From the NCBI RefSeq assembly GCF_011057645.1, contig NZ_JAALGE010000030.1, forward strand, positions 1 through 36,056: 36,056 bases of DNA, written 5' to 3'. The translations under genes were made by a program, and so were the position numbers. The first letter of the stretch is position 1. Every line of letters begins with the position of its first letter. The notes beneath the pieces were generated by a model, which was not told where the DNA came from, ran no database searches, and saw nothing but the letters and a program-made list of their open reading frames with translations. This stretch comes from Marisediminicola senii (lineage in GTDB: Bacteria > Actinomycetota > Actinomycetes > Actinomycetales > Microbacteriaceae). Positions 24,427 to 32,286 of the stretch are shown here, one piece after another.

Positions 24427-25293
24427 CTACTCCCGCTCGACCGGCAACCACAGCTCGCAGGTCGCGGTGCTGAAGTCCTCGGAACGGTCGAGCACCGCCA
24501 CGATCGACGGCCCCGGGCGTAGCCGCCACGGGTTCGACGGGAACCAGTCGGTAGCGGTCGCGGCCCAGGTCTCTTGCAGCGCCGCCGGGTGCGGGCCCTC
24601 CGTGCGGAACACCGCCCACTCGCCCTCGGGCACCTCGATCACGTCGAGGTCTTGCGGCACATCGGCAGAGGCATCCACTGCCACGCCGTGCAGGTAGGTC
24701 AGGTGCGTTCCCTCGACGTAGTCCGGGTCGACATCCGCCGTCACCTGCAGCAGTCCCGGCGGCTCGGTGTTGCTCAACTGCTTGAGTCGCGCGTGCTCGG
24801 CCTGGGGGAGTGACGTGATCAGCTCCTGGATGTGCGGGTTGATGCCTTCGTGAATGAGCGGCACCCGGGCCGAGTGCCCGATGAGCCGGAAGGCGGGTGG
24901 TTCGGCGATGCGAGTGTCCATGGTGCTGTTCCCTTCTATTGTCAGGCGAAACCTGATCTGCGGTTGTGCTCGAAGGGGTCCGCCGTCACGCCGCACGTCG
25001 CTCGGACCGGCGCCATGCACGGCGCGGAATGCCCGACCGAATGCCTCGGTCGAGCCGTACCCGTAACGCACGGCGATGCCCAACAGGTCATCGGCGCCCA
25101 GCACTTCGGCCGCCGCGACCGACATCCTGCGCCGGCGCACGTACTCCGACAATGGCATCCCGGCCAGCGACGAGAACATCCGCCGCAGGTGGTACTCCGT
25201 CGTGCCAAGCGTGCTGGCGAGCTGGGCGACTTCGAGTTCCTCGGTGAGGTGCCCGTCGATGTACTCGACGAGCCGGTTGAGTTCCGCGATCAC
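24427..25293 (-). CDS. AraC-family regulator with GyrI-like effector domain
   Basis: 288 aa. The N-terminal double helix-turn-helix of AraC type (about 5-105: YIDGHLTEELEVAQLASTLG, YHLRRMFSSLAGMPLSEYV, YGYGSTEAFGRAFRAVHG) is joined to a GyrI-like small-molecule binding domain (about 125-288), the Rob/BmrR-type arrangement used for multidrug or lipophilic ligand sensing. The GTG at 25293 is chosen for the AAAGGGG ribosome site just upstream; the frame extends to 25335. ATG 24921, at the domain junction, has its own strong AGAAGGGA site 9 nt upstream and could yield the effector domain alone (164 aa). Confidence 0.9.
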   Translation of the reverse strand: MIAELNRLVEYIDGHLTEELEVAQLASTLGTTEYHLRRMFSSLAGMPLSEYVRRRRMSVAAAEVLGADDLLGIAVRYGYGSTEAFGRAFRAVHGAGPSDVRRDGGPLRAQPQIRFRLTIEGNSTMDTRIAEPPAFRLIGHSARVPLIHEGINPHIQELITSLPQAEHARLKQLSNTEPPGLLQVTADVDPDYVEGTHLTYLHGVAVDASADVPQDLDVIEVPEGEWAVFRTEGPHPAALQETWAATATDWFPSNPWRLRPGPSIVAVLDRSEDFSTATCELWLPVERE

Positions 25294-25386
25294 GGTTGCC
25301 CCCTTTCGATGTCTCAATCCTGACGCGAGCACCATCCGCGCACCCGACTATCGCGGTCCGATTGAATCAAACGGGACCCCCACGTT

Positions 25387-25415
25387 TTCGCCCCACCCCG
25401 CAACTCCGCGACAAT
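25387..25415 (+). promoter_or_regulatory. Promoter of malQ, leaderless
   Basis: TTCGCC, a 17-nt spacer and GACAAT, then 6 nt to ATG 25422. It excludes the upstream in-frame start at 25296. Confidence 0.6.
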
Positions 25416-25421
25416 TGGCAG

Positions 25422-27713
25422 ATGACCCCTCCCACGTCACCCCTGCACGACCTCGCGCACGCCTACGGCGTCTCCACCTCGTTCGAGAACTGGAAAGACG
25501 ACGTCGTCGAGGTTCCTGACGACGCCATCGTCGAAGTGCTCGCCGCGATGGGCGTCGATGCATCCGACCCCGCGGCTGCCATCGCCGCCAAGACCGAGGC
25601 AGGGTGGCGACGGATGCTGCCGCCCTCGCACGTCGTCACGCGGGGCGACACCGCGAGCCTGACCGTGCACGTGCCGCACGGCTCCACAGTGACCGTCGAC
25701 CTGCACCTCGAGAGCGGGTCGACCCGAATGCTCGCCGATCCGGGCACCCCACGCGAGCACCGCACGGTCGACGGCGACGTCGTGGATGAGGTGCTGATCC
25801 CGCTGCCCGCAGACCTGCCCCTCGGCTATCACACGGTGAGCGCAGCATCCACGCCCCCGACCGAGACGGGCGAGGCTCGCACCGCCGAAACCCACACCGC
25901 CGAGACCACCCTCATCGTCACCCCGCCGTGGCTCGGGCTGCCCGCCACCCTCAAGGACGGCTCCTCGTGGGGCTTCGCGACGCAGCTCTACAGCGTGCGG
26001 TCGGCGCAGTCCTGGGGCGTCGGAGACCTCACCGACCTGACCGACATGGCGGTGTGGTCGGCATCGGAGCTCGGCGCCGACTACGTACTCATCAACCCGC
26101 TGCACGCGGCAGAGCCCGTGGTGCCGCTGGAGCCGTCGCCGTACCTGCCGTCGTCCAGGCGGTTCTTCAACCCGCTGTACCTGCGGATCGAGGACGTGTC
26201 CGAGTATGCCTGGCTCGATGACCAGGGCCGGGCGCGCATCGATGGGCTCGCAGCATCCGTTCACGAACGCCTCGACACCGCCGACGTGATCGACCGCGAC
26301 ACCTCCTGGACGGCGAAGCGCGAGGCCCTGCAGGTGTTGTACGCAGCACCCCGCCGCGCCGGACGAGAGCTCGACTTCGCCGCGTACTGCCAGCGGCAGG
26401 GTGCGGGCCTTCGCCAGTTCGCGACCTGGAGCGTTCTCGCGATTCACAACGGCAACGATGCCCGCGTCTGGCCCGAGGGGCTTCGGGATGCCACGGGGCT
26501 CGAGGTCGCCCGATTCGCCGCCGAACACGGCTCCGAGATCGACTTCGAGATGTGGCTGCAGTGGTTGCTCGACGAGCAGCTGCAGCGTGCACAGGGCAAG
26601 GCCGTGAATGCGGGCATGTCGCTCGGCATCATGCACGACCTCGCGGTCGGCGTGCACCCGGGCGGCGCCGACGTATGGCGACTGCGCGACGCGTACGCGA
26701 CCGGCATGCGGGTCGGTGCACCGCCGGACGCGTTCAACCAGCTCGGGCAGGACTGGCAGCAGCCGCCGTGGCGCCCAGACAAGTTGGCCGAGCTTGCGTA
26801 CGCGCCGTTCCGCGACCTCATCGCCAATGTGCTGCGGCACGCGGGCGGCGTGCGCATCGACCACATCATCGGGCTGTTCCGCCTGTGGTGGGTGCCGGCC
26901 GGCCGCACTCCCGACCAGGGCACCTATGTGCGCTACGACCACGAAGCGATGATCGGCGTGCTCGCGCTCGAGGCGCACCGGGCCGGCGCGGTGGTCGTGG
27001 GAGAAGATCTCGGTGTCGTTGAGCAGTCCGCCCGCGATTACCTTCTGGAACGCGGCATCCTGGGCACTTCGATCCTGTGGTTCGAACGCGACGAGAACGG
27101 CGATCCGCTGCCCGCCGAGAAGTGGCGCGAGCTGTGCCTGGCGTCGGTGACGACGCATGACCTTCCGCCGAACGCCGGGTACCTGGCGGGGGAGCATGTA
27201 AAGCTGCGCGACCGGCTCGGGCTACTGACCCGCCCGGTAGAAGAAGAAGCGGCGGCCGATCAAGCCGAGCGCGCGAGCTGGCTCGACGAGATCCGCAGCC
27301 GCGGGTTGCTGGCCGACGACGCATCGGTGACCGAGACCATCACTGCGCTGCACCGCTACCTCGCGCTAGCCCCGTCGCGCCTGCTCAACATCGCGTTGAC
27401 CGACGCCGTCGGCGACCGCCGCACCCAGAACCAGCCCGGCACGCTCGACGAGTACCCGAACTGGCGCATCCCACTCTCCGGACCCGACGGCACCCCGCTC
27501 CGGCTCGAAGACGTCATGGCGTCGACGAGTGCGGCGGCTCTGGCGACCGCGATGACCGCGGGGCGGGTGGTGCCCACGCTCGGTGCGCAGGCAGCCGGCT
27601 CCGCTGCGTCGACCGCGGCAGCGGCGGGCGACCCCGTCGAACCGCGCCCAGAAGATGCGATCGCGGATGCCGCGCGCGCCGTTCCCGACACCACCGACCA
27701 CACCGCGGTCTGA
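25422..27713 (+). CDS. malQ: 4-alpha-glucanotransferase (amylomaltase)
   Basis: 763 aa GH77 enzyme that transfers alpha-1,4-glucan segments between maltodextrins in glycogen/maltose metabolism. An N-terminal beta-rich extension of about 170 residues, common in actinobacterial MalQ, precedes the catalytic barrel. Catalytic residues are nucleophile Asp480 (VRIDHIIGLF), acid/base Glu528 (VVGEDLGVV) and Asp580 (TTHDLPPNAG); the conserved SPYLPSSRRFFNPLYL block lies near 245. A non-conserved Ala-rich tail of about 60 residues follows the barrel. Transcription is leaderless from 25422. No other maltose gene is adjacent. Confidence 0.96.
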   Translation: MTPPTSPLHDLAHAYGVSTSFENWKDDVVEVPDDAIVEVLAAMGVDASDPAAAIAAKTEAGWRRMLPPSHVVTRGDTASLTVHVPHGSTVTVDLHLESGSTRMLADPGTPREHRTVDGDVVDEVLIPLPADLPLGYHTVSAASTPPTETGEARTAETHTAETTLIVTPPWLGLPATLKDGSSWGFATQLYSVRSAQSWGVGDLTDLTDMAVWSASELGADYVLINPLHAAEPVVPLEPSPYLPSSRRFFNPLYLRIEDVSEYAWLDDQGRARIDGLAASVHERLDTADVIDRDTSWTAKREALQVLYAAPRRAGRELDFAAYCQRQGAGLRQFATWSVLAIHNGNDARVWPEGLRDATGLEVARFAAEHGSEIDFEMWLQWLLDEQLQRAQGKAVNAGMSLGIMHDLAVGVHPGGADVWRLRDAYATGMRVGAPPDAFNQLGQDWQQPPWRPDKLAELAYAPFRDLIANVLRHAGGVRIDHIIGLFRLWWVPAGRTPDQGTYVRYDHEAMIGVLALEAHRAGAVVVGEDLGVVEQSARDYLLERGILGTSILWFERDENGDPLPAEKWRELCLASVTTHDLPPNAGYLAGEHVKLRDRLGLLTRPVEEEAAADQAERASWLDEIRSRGLLADDASVTETITALHRYLALAPSRLLNIALTDAVGDRRTQNQPGTLDEYPNWRIPLSGPDGTPLRLEDVMASTSAAALATAMTAGRVVPTLGAQAAGSAASTAAAAGDPVEPRPEDAIADAARAVPDTTDHTAV

Positions 27714-27729
27714 GAGAGCACGTGCCGAA

Positions 27730-27787
27730 CCGCTGCGCACCGTGGGCTGACGGGCCCGAGAGCCGAGTCGAGCCCACGGTGCAGCGG
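27730..27787 (+). other. Long intergenic hairpin between malQ and the channel-like gene
   Basis: GCACCGTGGGCT (27737-27748) and AGCCCACGGTGC (27771-27782) form a perfect 12-bp stem with a 22-nt loop, extended by five more pairs (CCGCT/AGCGG) across a 2-nt bulge. It abuts the ribosome site (GGGGGAG) of the next gene. It could be a terminator without U-run or a translational control element. Confidence 0.65.
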
Positions 27788-27798
27788 GGGAGCGCGCA

Positions 27799-28593
27799 GT
27801 GACCGCCGCACCCAAGATCGGCACGAAAGACGGCACCGAGACCGCCACCGAAGTTCGCGAAAGCCGCTCCGAGATCGTGGCCGCACGGCTCGACCGCCCG
27901 ATGGGCGTGCTCGGCCTGATCTTTCTGTTCGTTGTGCTCGGCCAGAACATCGCCGAAGCACCGTGGCTCGTCACCACCCTGTCGGTGCTCGGCTGGGTGT
28001 TCTGGGCGGTGTTCGTGGCCGAGTTCATCCTGCGGGCACACATCGCGGGCTATAGCGCGCTGTTCTGGCGGCGGCACTGGTGGCAGGTGCTGTTTCTGGC
28101 GCTGCCGTTCTTGCGGTTCTTTCGGGCATTGGCGCTGTTCCGGTTCGCGCGGGTCGCCCGGGTGGCGCGCCTGGGCGGAGTGCTCTCGGCCGGGGTGCGC
28201 GGATCCCGCTCGGCGGGCCGCTTGCTCTCCAACCGCATCGCCTGGCTCGCCGCCGTGACCGCCGTCGTCGTTCTCGCGTCGAGTCAGCTGCTTTTCGTTC
28301 TCGACGACTCGATGAACTACGGCGACGCGCTGTTCCAGGCCGCAATGGCGACCATCACAGGCGCGGCGATCGACAGTGACGGAACGCTCGTGCGGCTGCT
28401 GCAGGTGACTCTGGCGGTCTACTCCGTGGTCGTATTCGCAACACTGGCCGGGTCACTGGGCGCATACTTTCTGCGGCCCGAGGCACCGCCGCAGCCCGAT
28501 GAGATCAAGGTGGATGCTTCGGCAGCTCGCCCGCCGACCGGCACGGCACCGACCACTCGCAACATGCCCGAAGTCGATCGACATGACCGTTGA
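27799..28593 (+). CDS. Voltage-sensor-like membrane protein (ion transport family), atypical filter
   Basis: 264 aa, resembling single-domain voltage-gated cation channels. Helices lie at about 35-55 and 60-80, then an S4-like helix with Arg about every third residue (FFRALALFRFARVARVARL, about 107-125), a further helix (148-167), a re-entrant pore-like loop and a last helix (195-220). The loop has ATITGAAID where potassium channels have TVGYGD, so selectivity is likely different or lost. GTG 27799 has GGGGGAG upstream. Follows malQ by 85 bp. Functional assignment is tentative. Confidence 0.75.
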   Translation: MTAAPKIGTKDGTETATEVRESRSEIVAARLDRPMGVLGLIFLFVVLGQNIAEAPWLVTTLSVLGWVFWAVFVAEFILRAHIAGYSALFWRRHWWQVLFLALPFLRFFRALALFRFARVARVARLGGVLSAGVRGSRSAGRLLSNRIAWLAAVTAVVVLASSQLLFVLDDSMNYGDALFQAAMATITGAAIDSDGTLVRLLQVTLAVYSVVVFATLAGSLGAYFLRPEAPPQPDEIKVDASAARPPTGTAPTTRNMPEVDRHDR

Positions 28594-28622
28594 TTGCAGT
28601 ATGACTGTCGTGCTGCGAAAAT
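28594..28622 (+). promoter_or_regulatory. Promoter of vapBC, leaderless, with overlapping operator
   Basis: TTGCAG, a 17-nt spacer and GAAAAT, then 6 nt to ATG 28629: the best promoter in the window. TGCTGC (28611-28616) and GCAGCA (28624-28629) form an inverted repeat around the -10 box, a likely site for repression by VapB or the VapBC complex. Confidence 0.7.
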
Positions 28623-28628
28623 AGCAGC

Positions 28629-28862
28629 ATGGCCATCTCGATTACTATCCGCGACGTGCCCGACGCCGTCAGAGACACCCTTGCTGCGCGGGCGGCGCGA
28701 TCCGGTCGCTCGTTGCAGGAGTATCTGTCCCTGCAGTTGCGAGAACTCGCTGACCGTCCATCTATCGACGACGCCATTGCCGAAATCAGGGCGCGGGCCG
28801 TGCACTATCCCTCTGTGAACACCGCAGAGATACTCGAGGCCATCGACGCAGACCGCAAGTGA
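28629..28862 (+). CDS. vapB: Antitoxin, ribbon-helix-helix FitA/VapB type
   Basis: 77 aa. The N-terminal RHH DNA-binding fold (MAISITIRDVPDAV strand, then two helices to about 42, with SGRSLQEYLSLQLREL) is followed by a flexible C-terminal half (DDAIAEIRARA..., ILEAIDADRK) that would cover the toxin active site. The gene has no Shine-Dalgarno but an ideal leaderless promoter. It overlaps the toxin start by 4 nt (GTGA). Expected to autorepress through the inverted repeat at 28611-28629. Confidence 0.9.
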   Translation: MAISITIRDVPDAVRDTLAARAARSGRSLQEYLSLQLRELADRPSIDDAIAEIRARAVHYPSVNTAEILEAIDADRK

Positions 28863-29266
28863 GTGCTCCCCGTTTCGTGGTTGACGCGTCGGCGGTCGTG
28901 TTGCTGCTCACGCATCCGGCAGCGGTCGGCTCGTCGATCGCATCGAAACTGAGCGGCGCGGAACTGCACGCGCCCGATCACCTGCCCATCGAGGTCACCA
29001 ACGTGCTTCGCCGCCGGAGGAACTCCGGTTCGCTCAGCGAGACCGAAGCGCTTCTGGCAGTCGACGGATTTTGGAGCCTGCCGATCGAGCTATGGCCTTT
29101 TCGCGTGCTGGCCCAACGGTCATGGTTGCTCGGCCACAACATGAGCACCTACGACGCCGCGTACGTCGCTCTGGCCGAACGGCTCGACGCGACTTTGATC
29201 ACGGCAGATCAGCGGCTTGCGCGAGCTCCGGGATCGACATGCGCTTTCGATGTGGTCGGCACGTAG
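28859..29266 (+). CDS. vapC: PIN-domain ribonuclease toxin VapC
   Basis: 135 aa PIN-domain RNase. The acidic quartet is complete: Asp9 (FVVDASAVV), Glu45 (PIEVTNVL), Asp99 (STYDAAYVAL) and Asp117 (LITADQRL), so the toxin is probably active; known VapC proteins cut initiator tRNA or rRNA. The GTG at 28859 overlaps the vapB stop, so toxin synthesis depends on antitoxin translation. No terminator is obvious in the 81 bp to the convergent lipoprotein gene. Confidence 0.93.
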   Translation: MSAPRFVVDASAVVLLLTHPAAVGSSIASKLSGAELHAPDHLPIEVTNVLRRRRNSGSLSETEALLAVDGFWSLPIELWPFRVLAQRSWLLGHNMSTYDAAYVALAERLDATLITADQRLARAPGSTCAFDVVGT

Positions 29267-29347
29267 TCGAAGGGTGGATGCAGCGCTGCTGTTACCAAAG
29301 CCGCGAAGCCGACAACGGGCTCCCGCAATTCAGGCTCAGCTGACCGA

Positions 29348-29917
29348 CTAGTTCTCGTTCTCGCGGTCCCGCTTCTCGGCTTCCCGTTCGGCCTCGTCGT
29401 CGGCCTTCTCTTCGGCCCGCTCGCGGGCGTCGTCTTCGGCGTCTTCGCGCTGTTCTCTCTCGTCTTCGGTCTCACGGGATGGCGACGGAGGGCCTGGCTC
29501 GGACGGCGCCGGCGGCGCCTCCTGGCTCGGCGTCGGCGTTGGCGTCTCGCTGGGCGTCGGCTCTTCACTCGGCGTCGGCTCGCTGGGTGCCGACTCACTC
29601 GGCGACGGCTCGGTGGCGGGCGCGGGAGTCTGCAGGTCTGACCGCACCAGGTCGATAGCGGCCTGGATGCTGGCGGCGCGGGTCTCGCTCACGGTGCCTT
29701 CTGCCTGCGCGGCCACCAGTTGCGCCTGCAGGGTGTCGAGCTGCCCGAGGGCACCTTCGGTATCGCCGGCCGCTGCCGCGTCGGCGACCGCGACCACCCC
29801 ATCCTGCATCTGCCAGGAGATCGCCGCGTCGAGGTCTCCGTCATCGGCCGCGCATCCGCCGAGAAGCAGCGTGCCGGCGACGATGGCGGCGACCGCTGTG
29901 GATCGCAGCCGCATCAT
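29348..29917 (-). CDS. Lipoprotein with Pro/Ser/Thr stalk and charged tail
   Basis: 189 aa. Signal with lipobox LLLGGC, lipidated Cys at about 22. The mature part has a helical domain (about 30-100), then a Pro/Ser/Thr/Glu-rich low-complexity stalk (about 100-150) and a highly charged Glu/Arg/Asp C-terminal tail of about 40 residues, likely coiled coil. The ATG overlaps the kinase stop by 4 nt (ATGA), so it is coupled to the kinase. A cell-surface partner, ligand or substrate of the kinase is possible; there is no recognised family. Confidence 0.87.
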   Translation of the reverse strand: MMRLRSTAVAAIVAGTLLLGGCAADDGDLDAAISWQMQDGVVAVADAAAAGDTEGALGQLDTLQAQLVAAQAEGTVSETRAASIQAAIDLVRSDLQTPAPATEPSPSESAPSEPTPSEEPTPSETPTPTPSQEAPPAPSEPGPPSPSRETEDEREQREDAEDDARERAEEKADDEAEREAEKRDRENEN

Positions 29918-31170
29918 GGCGTCACCTCATCCAGCAGCTGCTGGAGGTTGGTGTCGAGTGGCTCGCCGATGACGGGAAGGTCGGGCTGGGGAGGATTCAC
30001 GGCGTCCACGAACCGGATGATGCCGAAGATCGCGAAGAGAAGGCCGACGATCGCTACCGTGAGGGCGATGGGCTTCGCCCGCGACGTTCGGGCCTTTCTG
30101 GTCGCTGGTGTGTCGACTGCGGCCGCGCGCATCGGCTCTGTTCTCGTGGGAACAGCCGCGGGCGTCGGCGTGTACGCGAGGGTGGGAGCGGAGGCAGCCG
30201 CCGCAGAGGCAGCCGCGGCCCCAGGCACGTACGGCGTGGTTGCCGCGTCGTCGCCGTGACTCGGCATGACCCTCGTGGCGTTGTCACCCACCACCGGCAC
30301 CGTGCGCGTCTCCGCCCCGCCGCCGTCGGCGTCGAGCACCCGCCCACGCGTCGACACCTCGAGCGCGGCCGGGCGCCCCTCCGGGTCGATCGCCGTCATT
30401 GCGGTGAGTAGCGCATACCAGCCCTGCCCGAACTGGTGGGGGATCTCGGGCGACACCGACAACCGGGCCGCGATCGACTCCACCGGCGTGTGGCCTGCGA
30501 ATGCGCGCCGCCCGGTGAGTGCCTCGATGAGAACGAGGCCGAGCGCGTAGACATCCGATGCGGGCGTCGGCGCTGCACCGCGGGCCTGCTCCGGCGCGAT
30601 GTAGGCGGCGGTGCCGATGGCCGTGCCGGTCGCGGTGACCCGGGTAGTGTCAACGAGGTACGCGATGCCGAAGTCGGCCAGCGTGGCGCGGAACGAGTGG
30701 TTGGCCGACAGCGGCGGCCGCATCAGGATGTTCGACGGTTTGACGTCGCGGTGGATGATCCCGGCACGGTGCACCACATGCAGTGCCTCACCGATGTCGG
30801 CGGCGAGCGACGCGGCGTCGCGCGGGTCGACGGGCCCACGCTGGATCCGCTCGTCGAGGGTCTCCCCGTCGACGTACTCCATGACGAGGTAGGCCGAGCC
30901 CTGCCCGCCGACCTTCGCATCGAACAGGGTGACCAGCGACGGGTGGTTCAGCGAGGCGAGTAGCCGCATTTCGGATGCCCGTCTGGCGTCATCGACAGCA
31001 TCGGCGACACCGGGCGGAAAGACCTTGACCGCGACGGTGCGGCCGAGCTGCTCGTCGGTGGCGCGGAACACGGTAGCCATTCCGCCCGATCCTACGAATT
31101 CATCGAGGCGATAGCGGCCATCCAGTAGCTGCCCGACCTGGGCTGACGCGAACGCAGGCTGAGGAGTCAT
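29914..31170 (-). CDS. PknB-like transmembrane Ser/Thr protein kinase
   Basis: 418 aa. The kinase domain (about 20-275) has the Gly loop VGSGGMATVF, Lys49 in AVKVF, catalytic HRDVKPSN (Asp142), DFG at 166-168, GTAAYIAPEQ and SDVYALGLVLIE. An Ala/Pro/Thr-rich juxtamembrane linker (280-365) and one membrane helix (about 367-386) follow; only about 30 residues are outside, with no PASTA repeats. It starts 12 bp after the blh stop and its stop overlaps the lipoprotein start. It is therefore the third gene of a crtY-blh-kinase-lipoprotein run. The target proteins are unknown. Confidence 0.93.
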   Translation of the reverse strand: MTPQPAFASAQVGQLLDGRYRLDEFVGSGGMATVFRATDEQLGRTVAVKVFPPGVADAVDDARRASEMRLLASLNHPSLVTLFDAKVGGQGSAYLVMEYVDGETLDERIQRGPVDPRDAASLAADIGEALHVVHRAGIIHRDVKPSNILMRPPLSANHSFRATLADFGIAYLVDTTRVTATGTAIGTAAYIAPEQARGAAPTPASDVYALGLVLIEALTGRRAFAGHTPVESIAARLSVSPEIPHQFGQGWYALLTAMTAIDPEGRPAALEVSTRGRVLDADGGGAETRTVPVVGDNATRVMPSHGDDAATTPYVPGAAAASAAAASAPTLAYTPTPAAVPTRTEPMRAAAVDTPATRKARTSRAKPIALTVAIVGLLFAIFGIIRFVDAVNPPQPDLPVIGEPLDTNLQQLLDEVTP

Positions 31171-31182
31171 GAAACAAGCTTC

Positions 31183-32286
31183 TCATTGCCTCGTGACCCA
31201 CACCCTCTGTCGGGCGTCCATCACGGTGACGATGACGGCGTGCGGAACGGTCAACGCCGACAGCAGCACGAGGTAGACGCCGAGGAGGTACTCGGGATCC
31301 GCGGTGGAACGCGGGCCGAAGACCGCCAGCCCGATGAGGATGACCAGGGCGATGAGCGTGACGGGCGCAGCATCCACTGCGAAGCGCCATAGCGGGCGAC
31401 CCAGGCGACCCGCCTCGAGGTCCGCCGTGCTCGCCGGGTCGATGCCGGAGAGGCGGATGATGTGACGGAGGGCGTGCCAGAGGCAGAAGTAGAGTCCGAT
31501 GGCGAGTACCGCGGGAACGGCGGCGAAGAACACCGCGAGCAGGGCGACGTCCGCGATGTCGATGAGCCAGCTCCGACGGGACTGACGCGACCGACGGGCG
31601 GCGATGCCGGTGACCAGGGCGTACGCGACCAGGGCTCCGACGATGAGCGCGGTGCCGATGGCCGGGTCGACGGCGGGGATCAGCGACGGCGTTCCGGTCG
31701 CGCCGAAGACTGAGGTGGCCCCCGCCTCCACAGAACGGTAGGTGTCTCCCTGCGCGACGAGCGGCACGACCATTGGCAGCGCCCCGCGCACGAGGAGGGC
31801 TGCGGCCTTCGATGCCCGCGATCGGAGGTGGTGGGCGCCGTCGAGGGCAAGCACCGCGAACAGGTCACCCTGCCCCCAGTGGTACCAGGTGAGCAGGATG
31901 AACAGGCCGAACGCGAGCATCGGGGCGATCGCCCACAGCGCGAGGGTCGCCGTGCCGAGCAGCGCGTAAAGCACGACCACGCGCGCAATGGAGCGCGTGC
32001 TGGGCCGCGTTCCCGCCAGCCGCGCGGGAACCAGGTGGTCGAGGGCACCGTGCGGCAGTCCGAAGATCACCAGGCTCGCCGCCAGCGGCAGGTACTGCAG
32101 CCACAGCGGAATCTGCGCCCCCGCGAGCGACACCACAATGAGAACGACGAACAACACGCGGGTCGGCAGCGTGAAGCGGCGCGCGAACGCCGAGCGGGCC
32201 GCGGCCGGCAGCGCCTCGGCGACGCCGGCTGAGCCGCCAGCGCCGCCGACCCCGCCCACCCTGCGGTCAGCGGTGGAGGCGCGCAC
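31183..32286 (-). CDS. blh: Beta-carotene 15,15'-dioxygenase, Brp/Blh family
   Basis: 367 aa from GTG 32286. Membrane enzyme that cleaves beta-carotene into two retinals for rhodopsins. The metal-binding histidines are all in place: GLPHGALDH (His79, His84), WYHWGQGD (His136), WHALRH (His271, His275), with the C-terminal VPHAVIV. About eight hydrophobic segments fit the family. The frame runs to 32676 but overlaps crtY coding sequence; GTG 32286 overlaps the crtY stop by 20 bp and leaves a Gly/Ala-rich N-terminus. The exact start is uncertain. Directly follows its substrate-making enzyme. Confidence 0.92.
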   Translation of the reverse strand: MRASTADRRVGGVGGAGGSAGVAEALPAAARSAFARRFTLPTRVLFVVLIVVSLAGAQIPLWLQYLPLAASLVIFGLPHGALDHLVPARLAGTRPSTRSIARVVVLYALLGTATLALWAIAPMLAFGLFILLTWYHWGQGDLFAVLALDGAHHLRSRASKAAALLVRGALPMVVPLVAQGDTYRSVEAGATSVFGATGTPSLIPAVDPAIGTALIVGALVAYALVTGIAARRSRQSRRSWLIDIADVALLAVFFAAVPAVLAIGLYFCLWHALRHIIRLSGIDPASTADLEAGRLGRPLWRFAVDAAPVTLIALVILIGLAVFGPRSTADPEYLLGVYLVLLSALTVPHAVIVTVMDARQRVWVTRQ

